A stretch of 64,000 bases of DNA, taken from Gymnopus androsaceus JB14 (lineage: Eukaryota > Basidiomycota > Agaricomycetes > Agaricales > Omphalotaceae). The notes under the pieces were generated by a model. The model worked only from the letters and a program-made list of their open reading frames with translations. It was not told the origin of the DNA and ran no database searches. How positions within the stretch are numbered: the stretch's first letter is position 1; every line of letters begins with the position of its first letter. The translations under genes and the position numbers were made by a program. Below, in pieces: positions 1-10,250 of the stretch. The stretch is taken from contig ML769632.1 of NCBI GenBank assembly GCA_009733575.1, forward strand, positions 1 to 64,000, in the 5' to 3' direction.

Positions 1-517
1 CGTGTGCCCATCTCGTGCCATGTGTCAGATGCCGGAATGAGAAAGCGGTCCGTGATGCCGGTTCACCGGCACATCACATCACAGCCTGCCTTGTCTCAAG
101 GACTTAGACGACGCTGGATCAACGGACCGGAACTTTGCCAACTACGGTCTCATCCCAATTAGGGCTTTTGGCCGTAGCCAGGCAAAAGCGGATGAGGCCG
201 TAGTCGGATGGACTACCGCGAACTAAGCCATGCCTCTTCCTCTCCCGTTCCGATTGACCTCGATTCATTTCTGGAAGTACTCGAGCGTGTTAGGCATGCA
301 ATAGCAGGATTATTCCTTCATTCTAGCTCTCGAAATCCCGAACTCCTCGTTCAGTTTGCGGTTAAATCTTGCCGAGTTCAATCTCTAAGTCCTTTGTAGG
401 CGACATTCCATACGCGTATAAACTAGTCTGTGCTTATCCGATGTTCAATAGTCATTCGATTTCTTCAAGTGCATATAAGATGAGTAGTATGGTTTGTTGT
501 AGCTCACTAACTCAGGC
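1..517. other. No supported gene; upstream region of the FAD monooxygenase
   Basis: I see no coding region with recognisable homology. One short open frame (208-399, 63 codons) has no recognisable motif and no clear splice context. The last 100 bases before the ATG at 518 are presumably the promoter and 5' leader of the downstream gene, but I see no strong TATA or initiator motif. Confidence 0.5.
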
Positions 518-2002
518 ATGTCAGCTTTACTCCCAGTAAAAACCCAAGTTCTTATCGTCGGAGCAGGTCCTACCGGACTTGCTGCTGCAATCTCTCTCAT
601 CTGTAATGGAATTGAACCTTCCAAGCTCCTTATCGTGGACGGTATAGAAAAGGGCGCAAATACTTCCAGAGCCCTAGCCATACACGCCGCTACTCTTGAG
701 GTAAGAGGTTTCTGCTCTCTCTATTGAACCGTCAACTTACCTCATTTACTGCAGGCCTTGGACACGTACGGTTGTGCCTCCAAGCTGGTGGAATTAGGAA
801 TCAAAGCAACCGGTTGGAGAATTAGTGACAGAGCTTCCAGTATCATCAAGACTGACCTTTCATACCTCTCCCCTTATACTAAGTTCCCTTTCGCTCTCAT
901 ACTCGCACAAACCGCCACTGAACATGTGCTCGAGGAGAGGTTAAATGAACTGGGTGGCAAGGTGATCAGGCCTTGTCGCGTTATAGGAATGAAAGATAGT
1001 GTACATGGAAAAGGGATGGATGTTTTATTTGACTCGGGAGAGGTCGTTCGAGCGCATTATGTTGTAGGAGCCGATGGAGCCAGATCTACAGTAAGTATAA
1101 TAATTAACTCGACCCAGACATGATACTTACTAGATTTGCGTTAGGTCCGGCAGTTATCAGGCATCAACTTTTCGGATCCAGATGGCCAGGCTTTTGAAGA
1201 TTCTACGGATGATAGAATTGCACAAATGGTAAGGGCTTTTACACGTTACTCAGAATATTTGCTTACCTAGCTTTAGGTGATGGCAGACGTCTCCCTCTCA
1301 AAAGATGTTTTTGGAGGCAACGTCTCCATAACTGTATCAAAAGGGATGTTCCTGCTCGTTTCTTTGGGAAAACCTGTTGTCGGCGAAATGCTATACAACT
1401 CCTCCGAAGCTGTGTATCGGATTGGTTTCAACGTTCCTCGAGCTTTAGGAGAACCGCCTTCCCAACCTTCATTGGAGTTTCTCCAAGCCAACATGGACCA
1501 ATATGGGCCATTGCATCTATCTTCGGACCGCAAGGTCAATCCCAATCCAGTACATATCACCAAGGTACACTGGTCTACGCGTTTCCGAACCCACTCAGCC
1601 ATTGCCGACGTTTTCTTTAAACGTGTACATGGTGGAATTGTGTTCCTCGTGGGTGATGCTGCTCATATACATTCGCCTGCCGGTGGTCAAGGGATGAATC
1701 TGGGTCTGCGAGATGCCACAGGTCTTGGTCCTATCTTGGCAGAGCACATACGGACGAGAGAGTTGACGAAGGAACGAGACATGAATGCAGAAGATACCAC
1801 TGCTCTGGAAAGTTATGCAGCATTGAGACGGATTCGTGGTTTGGGTAATATCAAGTTCACGAAAGACTACATGGGTACGATCGACTTTGTGATGCGACCG
1901 CACTTGTTGAGTTGGCCAATGTGGGCTCTACGTATGCTTTCTTATCTTCCTGTATTCAAGCGCCAGGTAGCTTATCGCCTTAGTGGTCTCGGAAACCGAT
2001 GA
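518..2002 (+). CDS. FAD-dependent monooxygenase (PheA/TfdB-type, FAD_binding_3 fold), 4 exons
   Basis: Exons 518-700, 755-1090, 1145-1228 and 1277-2002 join in frame to 442 residues, with 47-54 nt GT-AG introns. All three signatures of class A flavin monooxygenases are visible. The N-terminal dinucleotide-binding loop GAGPTG is at residues 15-20, the GADGAR motif (both FAD and NADPH contacts) near 166-171, and the GDAAH segment that contacts the FAD ribose near 327-331, followed by the helix AGGQGMN. Members hydroxylate aromatic or polyketide substrates using NAD(P)H and O2. The protein stops soon after the FAD domain, so it lacks the C-terminal thioredoxin-like domain of phenol hydroxylases. 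No signal peptide is evident, so it is probably cytosolic. No secondary-metabolite genes flank it, so the substrate cannot be inferred. The start was chosen because the Rossmann strand begins about 10 residues after this ATG. Confidence 0.88.
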
Positions 2003-2032
2003 CATGACTGTACCAGCGAGGAAGTTCAACAT

Positions 2033-2104
2033 TCACACGGGAAAGGGAAAAAATTCGGTAGACCTTATTTTACTAGACCTTAATTTTTCCCCTTTCCGGT
2101 GTGA
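2033..2104. repeat. Near-perfect inverted repeat 30 bp after the monooxygenase stop codon
   Basis: A left arm of about 22 bases beginning TCACACGGGAAAGGG is matched by a right arm ending CCCTTTCCGGTGTGA, with one or two mismatches. The loop of about 27 bases contains a directly repeated AGACCTTA. This could be a small foldback element or a stable hairpin in the 3' UTR of the monooxygenase mRNA. No flanking target duplication is obvious. Confidence 0.7.
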
Positions 2105-2967
2105 TTATATTGTATGGCAATAAAACAAAATAAATATCTCGCGCGCCATACATTGGCATACTTTCCACGATTTACTGATGTTCATGAACTTCTTCAATGC
2201 GTCGCTGACTCATTCTTTTCATTATAATTACTGTATTGTACTGTACTTTTTTAAATAATAAATAGTGAATATAACTTAACAGGCTCTTGACAGGCTCTAA
2301 GAGTGCGAGTAGTTTGACTATTCGGAAAATGTCGTGCAATTAGTATAATAGTGGCTCAAGTGACTTTCTTCAACCTGTTCAAGAAACCTTGCGTATACGG
2401 TATGGGCTTGTTGAAGGATTTTTGAAAGAAATGACTCGAATGAGCGTTGATCCCAAACGGATATCGATAGTATGGCAGAGTTATAGGAGAACCAGTGAAA
2501 ACCCTAGTATAGGTTGTTCATCCCTTGACCATGAAATACATTTGTCGCTTTCATGGTCTAGCACTATCTTTTGCAATAGACCAGAGGCTACGGCACTCTC
2601 AGACCGTTTTTACCGAATTCGAAATGACCTATGAATTATTATCTGTAGGGACGAGTAACTCATCTTGAAATGTTCTCTCAATTCGGGACCCATCTCACTA
2701 ATAGTCCAATTTATTTCATATTATTTCGACCGCCTACGCTAAAATCCTTGCATGGGCGTTACGTTCAACAGCTATTAGCCAACATACCATACGTAAAAGA
2801 ATGCGATGCCGGTGAAGAGGCTGGTAGCCTTTTAGACACTCGTCCTCGGTATCTGTAATGCTGGCCAGACTCATAGTACATACGACCGAGAGCATGAACT
2901 GGTGCAAACGAAGCCCTATAGTTACATTGTCATTAACAATCACTTGTACTAGGTAAAATACTTTACA
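2105..2967. other. Intergenic, no supported gene
   Basis: AT-rich sequence between the convergently transcribed monooxygenase (+) and F-box gene (-). Short open frames at 2389-2634 and 2670-2858 have no recognisable motif and no splice continuity. Confidence 0.5.
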
Positions 2968-4982
2968 TTACTCTTCATCCCAATAACAATCCTCATCAAC
3001 CTTCTCAGCCACATACCTAACAGCCTCACTACCTCTCAACAACCCAGAACCTATCAACCACTCCACCTTCTTCGGCAAATTCCCCAGCTCAAGTAAAACC
3101 GGCGCAGGAAGAATCGGCCTCGTACTATTGCGCTTGATATCAAAAGCGATAGACTGCAACCCAAAATCCTCGGAAGGATCAGCGCATCGTTTTCGAATCA
3201 CATTCAAAAACATCAGCGCCTGCCATTCGTACATGTCGTCGGAGATGTGGATGTCCGCGAATTCTTGGATGATGAGGGATTTGAGCTTGGGGAGGAAGAT
3301 GAATTTGCGAGGTGTAGTTCCGGGTGCGAGGGCATCTCCATCGTCCTCTGACATCCATATATCATCATCCCCGTTATCCTCCGACATCCACATCGACTCC
3401 AACACCTGCATCCACGCATAGTCGCCCCTCTCACACTCAACGTCTCCAAATATGGCACCGTGCTCAGAAATTCTCGTAGCTGCGGACCTCCCATTCCCGG
3501 ATACTCTATCTCGAACAGGTCCAACATAAAGCCCGAACGTTCCTGCAGCTGAACAAGACCAAAGTCCTCCACGGAATGATGATTGAAGATCAACGGAGCG
3601 CCTGATACAGCGGGATCGATAAATGGGACTGCAGTTGAGATGTGCAGTGTACGGAGAGCGGGGAGGACTAGGCGGTCAAACATTGGTGCGATGAAGGTGT
3701 TGACCCTATGCCCTACCACCCTATTCTCAGCGGCATCATCATTCGGGTCTGAATCAGTAACGGAGGTGTACCGATTGAAGTCGAGGAAAAGGTCGGTCAA
3801 ACAAGGAAAGTAAACGAGGTTGGAATCCATGTTCAAGGCCGAGCGGGACTGCTCATCAAGTCGGTCGCGATGGTCCACATCCCAGCCGAGCATGCGAATT
3901 TCGCAAAATTGTAAGGTATTTGAGCAGCTCCAAAACACGTCACGGACATCTGAAGGGTCCCCTTGGGACTGCCGGATAGTGAGATGCGTCAATTGTTCCC
4001 AAGGGAGCGCAAGGGAGGGAACGAGCGGGAATGTGCTCGAATCACTGACGTATTCGTCGATGAGGCAAACTTGCGTCAGCTTCGGAGTATCGAGAAAGAC
4101 ATCTCCCATGGCCAGCTCATCTCCGCACGTGTTGCAGTATGATGATTGGAGGCTGATAGTAAGATTTTCCAACTCGGGCCACAATCCCTGCTTCATGAAA
4201 AGGAGAGGCTGGATAAAGATGTCCCTAGCTTCGATGTGAAGTGAACGGGCATGGGGCATCGCGGATGCGTAGAAGGATGGTAAAGATTTGGCGAGTTTCA
4301 GGAGACGAGGGGAACGTGGGTCGATTTTTGGCCATTGAGACAAGTGATTATTTTGGCCAGGACGGTGAAAACATAAACTGACGTCCAGGGGGAGTCGGCG
4401 TCCAACAGCCCGCTTAGCGAGTTCCAATCCGAATGGAATACGGTCAAAAGACCGTTCTGACTTGATGAGAAACGACAAACAGCCAGTCCAGAGTGTTGGT
4501 GTATCAACGATGATGTCGCGCCACTTGGTGCAGACCAAGCTGAGAGTGAACCAGAGTGGAACAATGCCTGAAGTCAGGCGGTTGTATGGACTATTCCAAG
4601 CATCCTGGGAGTCGGGGATTGCTGAGATCGAAGATGAAAACTTTCCCACAAAGACATCATGCTCTTCGTCGTCATCCCACCTGGTCCAGACGTTCAAAAA
4701 AATCTGGGAAAGGATTTCATTCGGAAGGCGACCGCACATCCAGGAATAATTATCGTTCCGCTGCTTCAACAGCGCGCAGAGAAAAGAAACGATGCCGGAA
4801 AGCGTTTGGTTGGATTTCCCGAGGTTACAGACATTGTCCAACATGGTAATATCATTGTCGGAGAGATTCAGATACGTGGATAAGCTCTGTCGCGCAATAT
4901 CGGAATTGAGGATGTGGATAGCGAAATCCTCCTTGCTAGCAGCGACAGTGCCTTCGAAGAGTCCGAAAAAGTAGTCGTTCAT
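2968..4982 (-). CDS. F-box protein with LRR-like C-terminal region; one apparent frameshift
   Basis: The frame starts at 4982 (MNDYFF...). A F-box core, RLPNEILSQIFLNVW, lies near residues 84-98, preceded by a helical region, and is followed by a long segment rich in leucine and 'LTHLTI', 'LRTLHIS', 'LETLSV' phrases typical of Agaricomycete F-box/LRR-like proteins. Such proteins act as substrate receptors of SCF (Skp1-Cullin1-F-box) ubiquitin ligases. The frame is shifted near 3430-3450: the reading after '...PYLETLSV' becomes a low-complexity Arg/Ser stretch. Another frame, continuing to the stop at 2968, restores F-box-family-like sequence (for example FLPKLKSLIIQEFADIHI). No intron with acceptable length explains the jump, so it is an indel, either real or a sequencing error. 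Without the indel the protein would be about 670 residues. It is divergently transcribed from the AC40 gene, with 436 bp between the start codons. Confidence 0.7.
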
Positions 4983-5418
4983 CGTGACGAGAGTGCTTCG
5001 TTCCTGACGAAGCTATGGACGTAGTCAGTTCAAGCTGAGGAAAGAAATTGGGGCAAACGCACGATAGGGTATAGCTAAGATGATTTGAGAGATTCAAGCC
5101 ATTCCTCTCGTTGTTTTATACGACGCGTCGACATTTCCCGTTACTTTGCAACAAAGTTGACAATAAAACTTGGATTGATGCCGAAATTCTAATTGTTCTG
5201 AATAAACAATTGCTGTAGACTTTGAAGTACTTTTGACTTACGAGATTCAGTAGCAAAAGGAGACATACTGAATGATTGCGTGGAGAGTTGGGAGGACAAC
5301 GACGATTGACATTGACGAAGGAAGAAGTGCAAGCGCCCAGGCCGAAGCGATTCCAATCAGGATGGTAGCACGTGCTCGATAATTTTTTCAATCGCGCCTT
5401 CCATCTAACAACCTCATT
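4983..5418. promoter_or_regulatory. Divergent promoter region between the F-box and AC40 genes
   Basis: This 436-bp spacer separates two start codons facing away from each other, so both promoters must lie here. I see no strong TATA box. A minus-strand open frame (5116-5391) has no recognisable motif and I do not support it as a gene. Confidence 0.45.
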
Positions 5419-6694
5419 ATGGACGTTGACTCGCGCAGATTAGTTCAAATCGGCGCAGAACGAGTATCTCATATCGGAGACACAGAGTTTCCCGGCCATT
5501 ATCCCAACGAAGACCATTCTTGGAATCTGGACAAATTTAGAGAGGTGCGAATTCACTACATGCACTAAAACCCGAGTCGCGCTGAAAAGCTTCAAAGGGC
5601 AGAAGCTGACGGTACAAATACAACGACTTTCACAACGATCAATAGAGTTTGATTTAGTTGGTGTCGATGCGAGCATTGCGAATGCATTTCGAAGAATTAT
5701 GATTGCAGAGGTGAGTTTAAAATATACGCTTCATATTCTGGTCTTGATCGCACTTCAATCCAGGTGCCTACAATGGCGATAGAGCAAGTCTATATATTCA
5801 ACAACACAACTGTAATCCACGACGAAATTCTGGCGCATCGTATTGGGTTAATCCCTCTCAACGTGGACCCAACGCAGATGGATATGAAGGAGGACGGTGC
5901 CCCTCCCACAGACCGAAATACCATCGAATTCCAAATCAACATCCAATGCACCCATAACCCAGACTACAAAAAAGGTTCATCCTCTCCTACCGACGACGAG
6001 CTGTACGTGAACCACCAGCTGCTTTCATCCCACGTCGAATGGAAACCTGTCGGCGAACAGTCGACTCGTATGACTGACGTCGCTCCTACGAATCCCAATA
6101 TCGTCCTCGCCAAGCTAAGGCCCGGACAAGGAGTCGAGATGGTTCTGCCATGCCCACAAAGGTCTAGGTAAAGACCATTCAAAATGGAGTCCAGTCGCTA
6201 CTAGCCACATATCGTCTTCATCCGAACATTATCATCAAGTCTCCGATTCCCATCGAGCGCGCAGATGAGTTTTCCAAATGCTTTTCGCCTGGTGTCGTCA
6301 AGATCAATAAAAAGAAGGGTATGTGCGGAATGTACGATTTATTCGTTGTTCTCAACTTCCTTCTGGCTCAGGTACCGTGGAAATCGACCAAAAAGGCATG
6401 CGCAATGACACTGTCTCTCGTGAGGTCCTGCGCGACCCAGAGTTCAAAGACATGGTCGAGTTGGGAAGGATAAGAGATTGGTTTATATGTTAGTTGTTTC
6501 TTTTTCGCACCTTTTATACATTCTAATGCCCTTCTACAGTCCAAGTTGAATCCGAATCCGCCTACAAGCCCGAACAGCTCCTGCCCGAGGCTATCAACGT
6601 CATGAGGGAAAAAATTTCAACGATGAGGGAGGCTGCAACGGCGTTGCTGAAGGCTCATGGTGAAGGGGGGGATGACGATGTAGTGATGGAGTGA
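5419..6694 (+). CDS. RPC40: DNA-directed RNA polymerases I and III subunit AC40 (RPAC1/RPC40 family), with two single-base indels
   Basis: Exons 5419-5544, 5603-5710, 5764-6318, 6372-6488 and 6540-6694 follow GT-AG rules. The protein is the alpha-like subunit shared by RNA polymerases I and III, which assembles with AC19 in the nucleus. Recognisable blocks are the dimerisation segment VDASIANAFRRIMIAE at the exon 2 end, YIFNNTTVIHDEILAHRIGL with PLNVDP, LAKLRPGQ, KDHSKWSPVAT, FSPGVVKI and TVSREVLRDPEF. Exon 3 contains two extra bases relative to the family, one near 6148 and one near 6201. Between them the conserved KDHSKWSPVAT block is in a second frame, and after them SPIPIERADEF is in a third. 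Discounting two bases makes the total length exactly divisible by three (about 352 residues, close to the yeast protein). This subunit is essential in yeast, so sequencing error, or a second intact copy elsewhere, is more likely than loss. Confidence 0.88.
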
Positions 6695-7234
6695 GACTTG
6701 AGACGCTGAAATATATGCTTGCGTGCGTTGTACTAATCTTGTAGTGTGATGCGAATACAAGAGGGGGAGCTCCAGACGCGCACGACTTCCAGGCTACTCA
6801 TTGCTTCATTCTCTCCTGGCTCCTATAACGGCCCGGGGAACTACTATCAATCTACATAGTACCAACGCGGTCTCATGTTCTCATGTTCTCGAGTTCCCAT
6901 TCAAAAGCTCGATTGGCATTACTTCGCATAAAGGTCGCATCTATTTCTATGTCACTTGCAAGGGCTCGATTTTTACTTGGGTAAAGCTAGCCCTTCCTTT
7001 CAAGCTTACTAAAAGCGTGTTATCCTATTTTTTTTGATGGAAAGCTATGTGCTATGGACTACAGACTCGGAGAAAATTCGCTCCGACAGCTGACCAGCGA
7101 TCCTTGGCCCTTGTCATTTTGCAGAAAGACTCGTAAACCGTTCCTGGGGCCGGGGGCCGGGTACTGTCAGTTGGGGGTACTTATGCTCAAAAGCACCATT
7201 GGTCTACAGGAGCTTCTACCTCAAGATTCGACTC
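6695..7234. other. Intergenic region upstream of the mannanase; no supported gene
   Basis: Open frames at 6801-7037 and 7054-7251 have no recognisable motifs. The 3' half must hold the mannanase promoter and contains the G-rich repressor-like sites listed separately. Confidence 0.5.
7144..7155 (+). promoter_or_regulatory. Two abutting CreA/Mig1-like sites (SYGGGG) upstream of the mannanase
   Basis: CTGGGG (7144-7149) is directly followed by CCGGGG (7150-7155), about 80-90 bp before the mannanase ATG, and a further CCGGG follows at 7157. The consensus of the fungal carbon catabolite repressor CreA/Cre1 is SYGGRG, and closely paired sites are usually the functional ones in ascomycetes. Glucose repression would fit a plant-cell-wall enzyme, but this is inference from motif and position only. 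Confidence 0.4.
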
Positions 7235-9479
7235 ATGAAACAGTTATCTAGACTGAGGCTGCTTGCCTCGATCTTAACCTGTATCACAGTCGCCTTTGCA
7301 CAAACTACTGTCCCAGTATTCGGCCAGTGTGGTGGACAAGTAGTGAGTTGATATGTACATCTTTAGTATTAACATTCTATTGATATTCTACGTACAGTAT
7401 ACAGGATCGACCAGTGAGTAGAGTAGATACATAATATGTATTATTTTTTTTATCACTTCCATTCGACTAATACTTGACCTGTAGCTTGCGCCGCCGGAAG
7501 CGTTTGCGTAGTCCAGAATCCCTTCTATTCGCAATGTGTTCCTGGGTCTGGTACCGTTTCTGCAACAGGAACCAAAACCGCAACTACAACCACGGTATCA
7601 ACTCCTACTGCTACCCCTTCTGGTTTTGTGAAGACTTCGGGAATCCATTTCACCCTGGCCGGTAAACCGTTCTCCGTTGTTGGGTTAGAACTAATCCATT
7701 ACTCTTCGTTCTATCTAATAAAGTTTGGGCTCGTACAGGGCGAATTCTTATTGGGTTGGTCTCATGAACTATGGCGTTGCAGATATGAATACTGCTTTCG
7801 CCGATATTGCAGCCACTGGAGCCACTGTCGTTAGAACGTGGTAAGGAGGACTCATACTTTACAGTCAATTGTTAATTTCTATCTCGCAGGGGATTTAACG
7901 AAGTGACTCAACCCGATGGTGTAGCGTTTTATCAAAGTTGGAGTGGATCGACGCCTACGGTCAACCTTGGAGCCACTGGGCTCGAGAACTTTGGTACATC
8001 CTCGCAACTCGATTTAATTAATTTGACGCTAATGATTGACGAAAGATAATGTTGTCGCAGCTGCAAAGGCTAATGGTCTCAGACTCATTGTCACTCTGTG
8101 CGTATATCTAGTCTATGTCCTTTGAGACCATACTTAACGTTCCCGTTAGGACTAACAACTGGTATAGTATTTTTGAATCTATACAGCAAGCCGGAACTTA
8201 TTTTATCTTGAATCTTCAAAGGAGTGACTACGGTTCGTACGTTTTCCCTAGATTCCTATTTCAAGTCTAACTTGCTACATGTAGGCGGCATGGATGTGTA
8301 CGTCAACCAATTGCTCGGAAATGGATCTCCACACGACTTCTTTTACACAAATGCCACCGTCATTGTAAGTCGTGATCTGTAACCAAAATGATCTACATAC
8401 TAACTAATTTCTCTATGGAAAGGCTGCGTACAAAAACTATGTCCATACATTTGTTTCTCGTTATGTTAACGAACCAGGGATTCTTGTGAGATTATTTTTC
8501 CTTTTCGTTGTTGAACGCGACTTAATGTAGCTCTTTCAGGCATGGGAGCTAGCAAACGAGCCCAGGTGTCAGGGTTCAACGAGGTTAGTTTGTTGACACC
8601 CTCGACGTATATAACGATCACTCATGCATAAATTGTCCGTTGCCTCCTTGTTATCAGCGCAACCTCCGGCACTTGCACAAACCCCACCATTACAAACTGG
8701 GCTGCCGAACTCTCTGCGTACATCAAGTCTATTGACTCAAACCACTTGGTGGCCATTGGTGATGAGGGTACGATTTTGGTTGTCCATCTGAAACCTACAT
8801 CTCATACCTTCTACGCAGGCTTTTTCAATGATCCTGGAAATCCTATTTTTGTTTACCAGTAAGTAGTTATGCGTCTTGAACAGTCAAAAATCTCTACTTG
8901 TACTAATTGTTATTATGGCGTAGAGGATCCCTCGGGATTGATTTCGATGCCAACCTGAACATCAGCACCTTGGATTTCGGAACGTTCCATGTAGGTGTCC
9001 CTCACAATTCCTCACTACAGATAGCTAACGCGTATGTTTCCTAGCTTTACCCCGTAAGGCTAACTGCGCTACCTTCCATTGCCCTTCCTAACACGTTCTA
9101 ACCCCAGGACAGCTGGGATGAACCTGCAAATCCCTTCGGTACAACGTGGATTTCAGATCACGCAGCATCCATGCTCGCCACGAACAAACCCGTCATTATG
9201 GAGGAATTCGGTATTACTAACGACGAGGTTGACGTTTATGGCAGCTGGTACGATGAGATTTTGAGTGCTGATCTTACTGGAGATTTGATTTGGTATGTGG
9301 GGTATCCTTCTGAGCTTTCTTCCTCTTTATAACCAATGATATTTAGGCAAGCTGGATCAATTCTATCCAACGGCCCAAGCGACCCAGGAGGAGCAGTTTA
9401 TCCAGGAAGCGCGGTATACGTACTTGATACCCAGCATGCAGCGGCGCTAAGAGCTAGGGACGGCGATCCTGTGGCATAA
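7235..9479 (+). CDS. Secreted CBM1-GH5 (subfamily 7-like) endo-beta-1,4-mannanase, 17 exons
   Basis: Exons: 7235-7342, 7398-7413, 7485-7683, 7739-7840, 7890-7993, 8046-8097, 8150-8161, 8222-8232, 8285-8364, 8423-8485, 8540-8583, 8658-8767, 8819-8858, 8924-8990, 9045-9053, 9108-9292 and 9347-9479. They sum to 1335 nt, giving 444 residues with no frame conflict. Order: signal peptide (about residues 1-22), a family 1 cellulose-binding module with its conserved cysteines (VFGQCGGQ...TTCAAGSVC...FYSQCVPG), a Thr/Ser-rich linker, then the GH5 barrel. The acid/base glutamate is in WELANEPR (E256) and the likely nucleophile in IMEEFG (E372). TFHLYPDSW and the final DLIWQAGS are further family landmarks. 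It cleaves internal beta-1,4-mannosidic bonds of (galacto)glucomannan outside the cell, and the CBM1 holds it on cellulose. Four exons are only 16, 12, 11 and 9 nt, so ORF-based prediction misses most of this gene. Confidence 0.93.
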
Positions 9480-9516
9480 GGCAGCAATGGATTCGGAGAT
9501 GACGGGCTAGTAACAA

Positions 9517-9780
9517 CTATATATGCATACTATAGGGAGGGGGGTCTTCGTCCATGACATCTTCCATACAAATACCACAGTTGAATGTGACCTTGGTCGA
9601 AGCAGCAAGGGCTAGACTTTGTTGTTCAACTTGGCGGGACGTAGTATTCCCTAAAGTCGAAGAGAAAGAGCGATCAACGAGTTCTTTGCCCTTCCCTTTG
9701 TTATCTTTGATATTATTTGCTGTATTTTGTCGAGATCCGGAAGGCCCAGCGACTTGTGGGTGATGAAAGCGGTTCAGCAT
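9517..9780 (-). pseudogene. Fragment resembling the N-terminus of a RING/RBR-type E3 ligase
   Basis: The minus-strand frame ends in FNCGICMEDVMDED, which looks like the first Cys-x-x-Cys of a RING finger as found in Agaricomycete RBR ligases. A Lys/Glu-rich stretch (GKGKELVDR) precedes it. The frame stops 10 residues later with none of the remaining zinc ligands, and I see no continuation in the other frames before the mannanase. Its 5' part lies inside a 115-bp tandem repeat shared with the tail of the Derlin-like gene. It is probably a truncated gene remnant. A role cannot be assigned. Confidence 0.45.
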
Positions 9781-9949
9781 TGGAATAATCGTTCAAGTGG
9801 ATAGAAGCTGCCAGGGGTTGCTGTCTACTGAGACCTGTATTTTGTCGAGATCCGGAAGGCATAGCGACTTATGGGTGATGGAACAGTTCAGCATTGGAAT
9901 GGCCGTTCAAGGGGATAGAAGTTGGGAGGGGTTGCTGTCCGCGGAGAGC
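9721..9949. repeat. Direct tandem repeat, two units of about 115 bp
   Basis: The segment starting TGTATTTTGTCGAGATCC at 9721 recurs at 9836, about 85-90% identical over roughly 115 bp. On the minus strand the copies read through the end of the Derlin-like tail and the start of the RING fragment. One copy has a TAA where the other has ACA, which is what terminates the upstream frame. Confidence 0.75.
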
Positions 9950-10056
9950 AGCAGTATGAGACCGCTTGAACCCTAACCGTTTAACCAGCCATTTAAACCC
10001 TTTCTGACGTTTAATCGGGAGTTCATCAAGCTCTTCTTCATACTTCTTTCCTGTAT

Positions 10057-10250
10057 CAGGTCCCCCATTACTTGGCGCTGCTCTAATTTGAGGAGGAACA
10101 GCATGCACACCACTTCCCCAATTCGCACCTCTCTCCTGCGCCAGGTCCCCTATTACTTGGCGCTGCTATATTTCGAGGAGGAGCAGCGTGCGCGCCACTT
10201 CCCGAATTCGTGCCTCTTCCTGCGCCAGGTCTCGTATTACTTGGCGCAGT
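10057..10250. repeat. Coding tandem repeat in the Derlin-like C-terminus (units of 84-85 bp)
   Basis: AGGTC(C/T)C(C/G)-TATTACTTGGCGC recurs at about 10058, 10143 and 10227. On the minus strand each unit encodes a Gly/Ala/Pro/Ser-rich stretch beginning APSN. The middle unit is one base longer than its neighbour, and this extra base shifts the frame so that the annotated protein ends at 10083. Without it the frame would continue to about 9869. Confidence 0.75.

Noticed and set aside
1273..1602. Minus-strand open frame of 109 codons
   Set aside because: It lies antisense inside monooxygenase exon 4, which is clearly coding on the plus strand.
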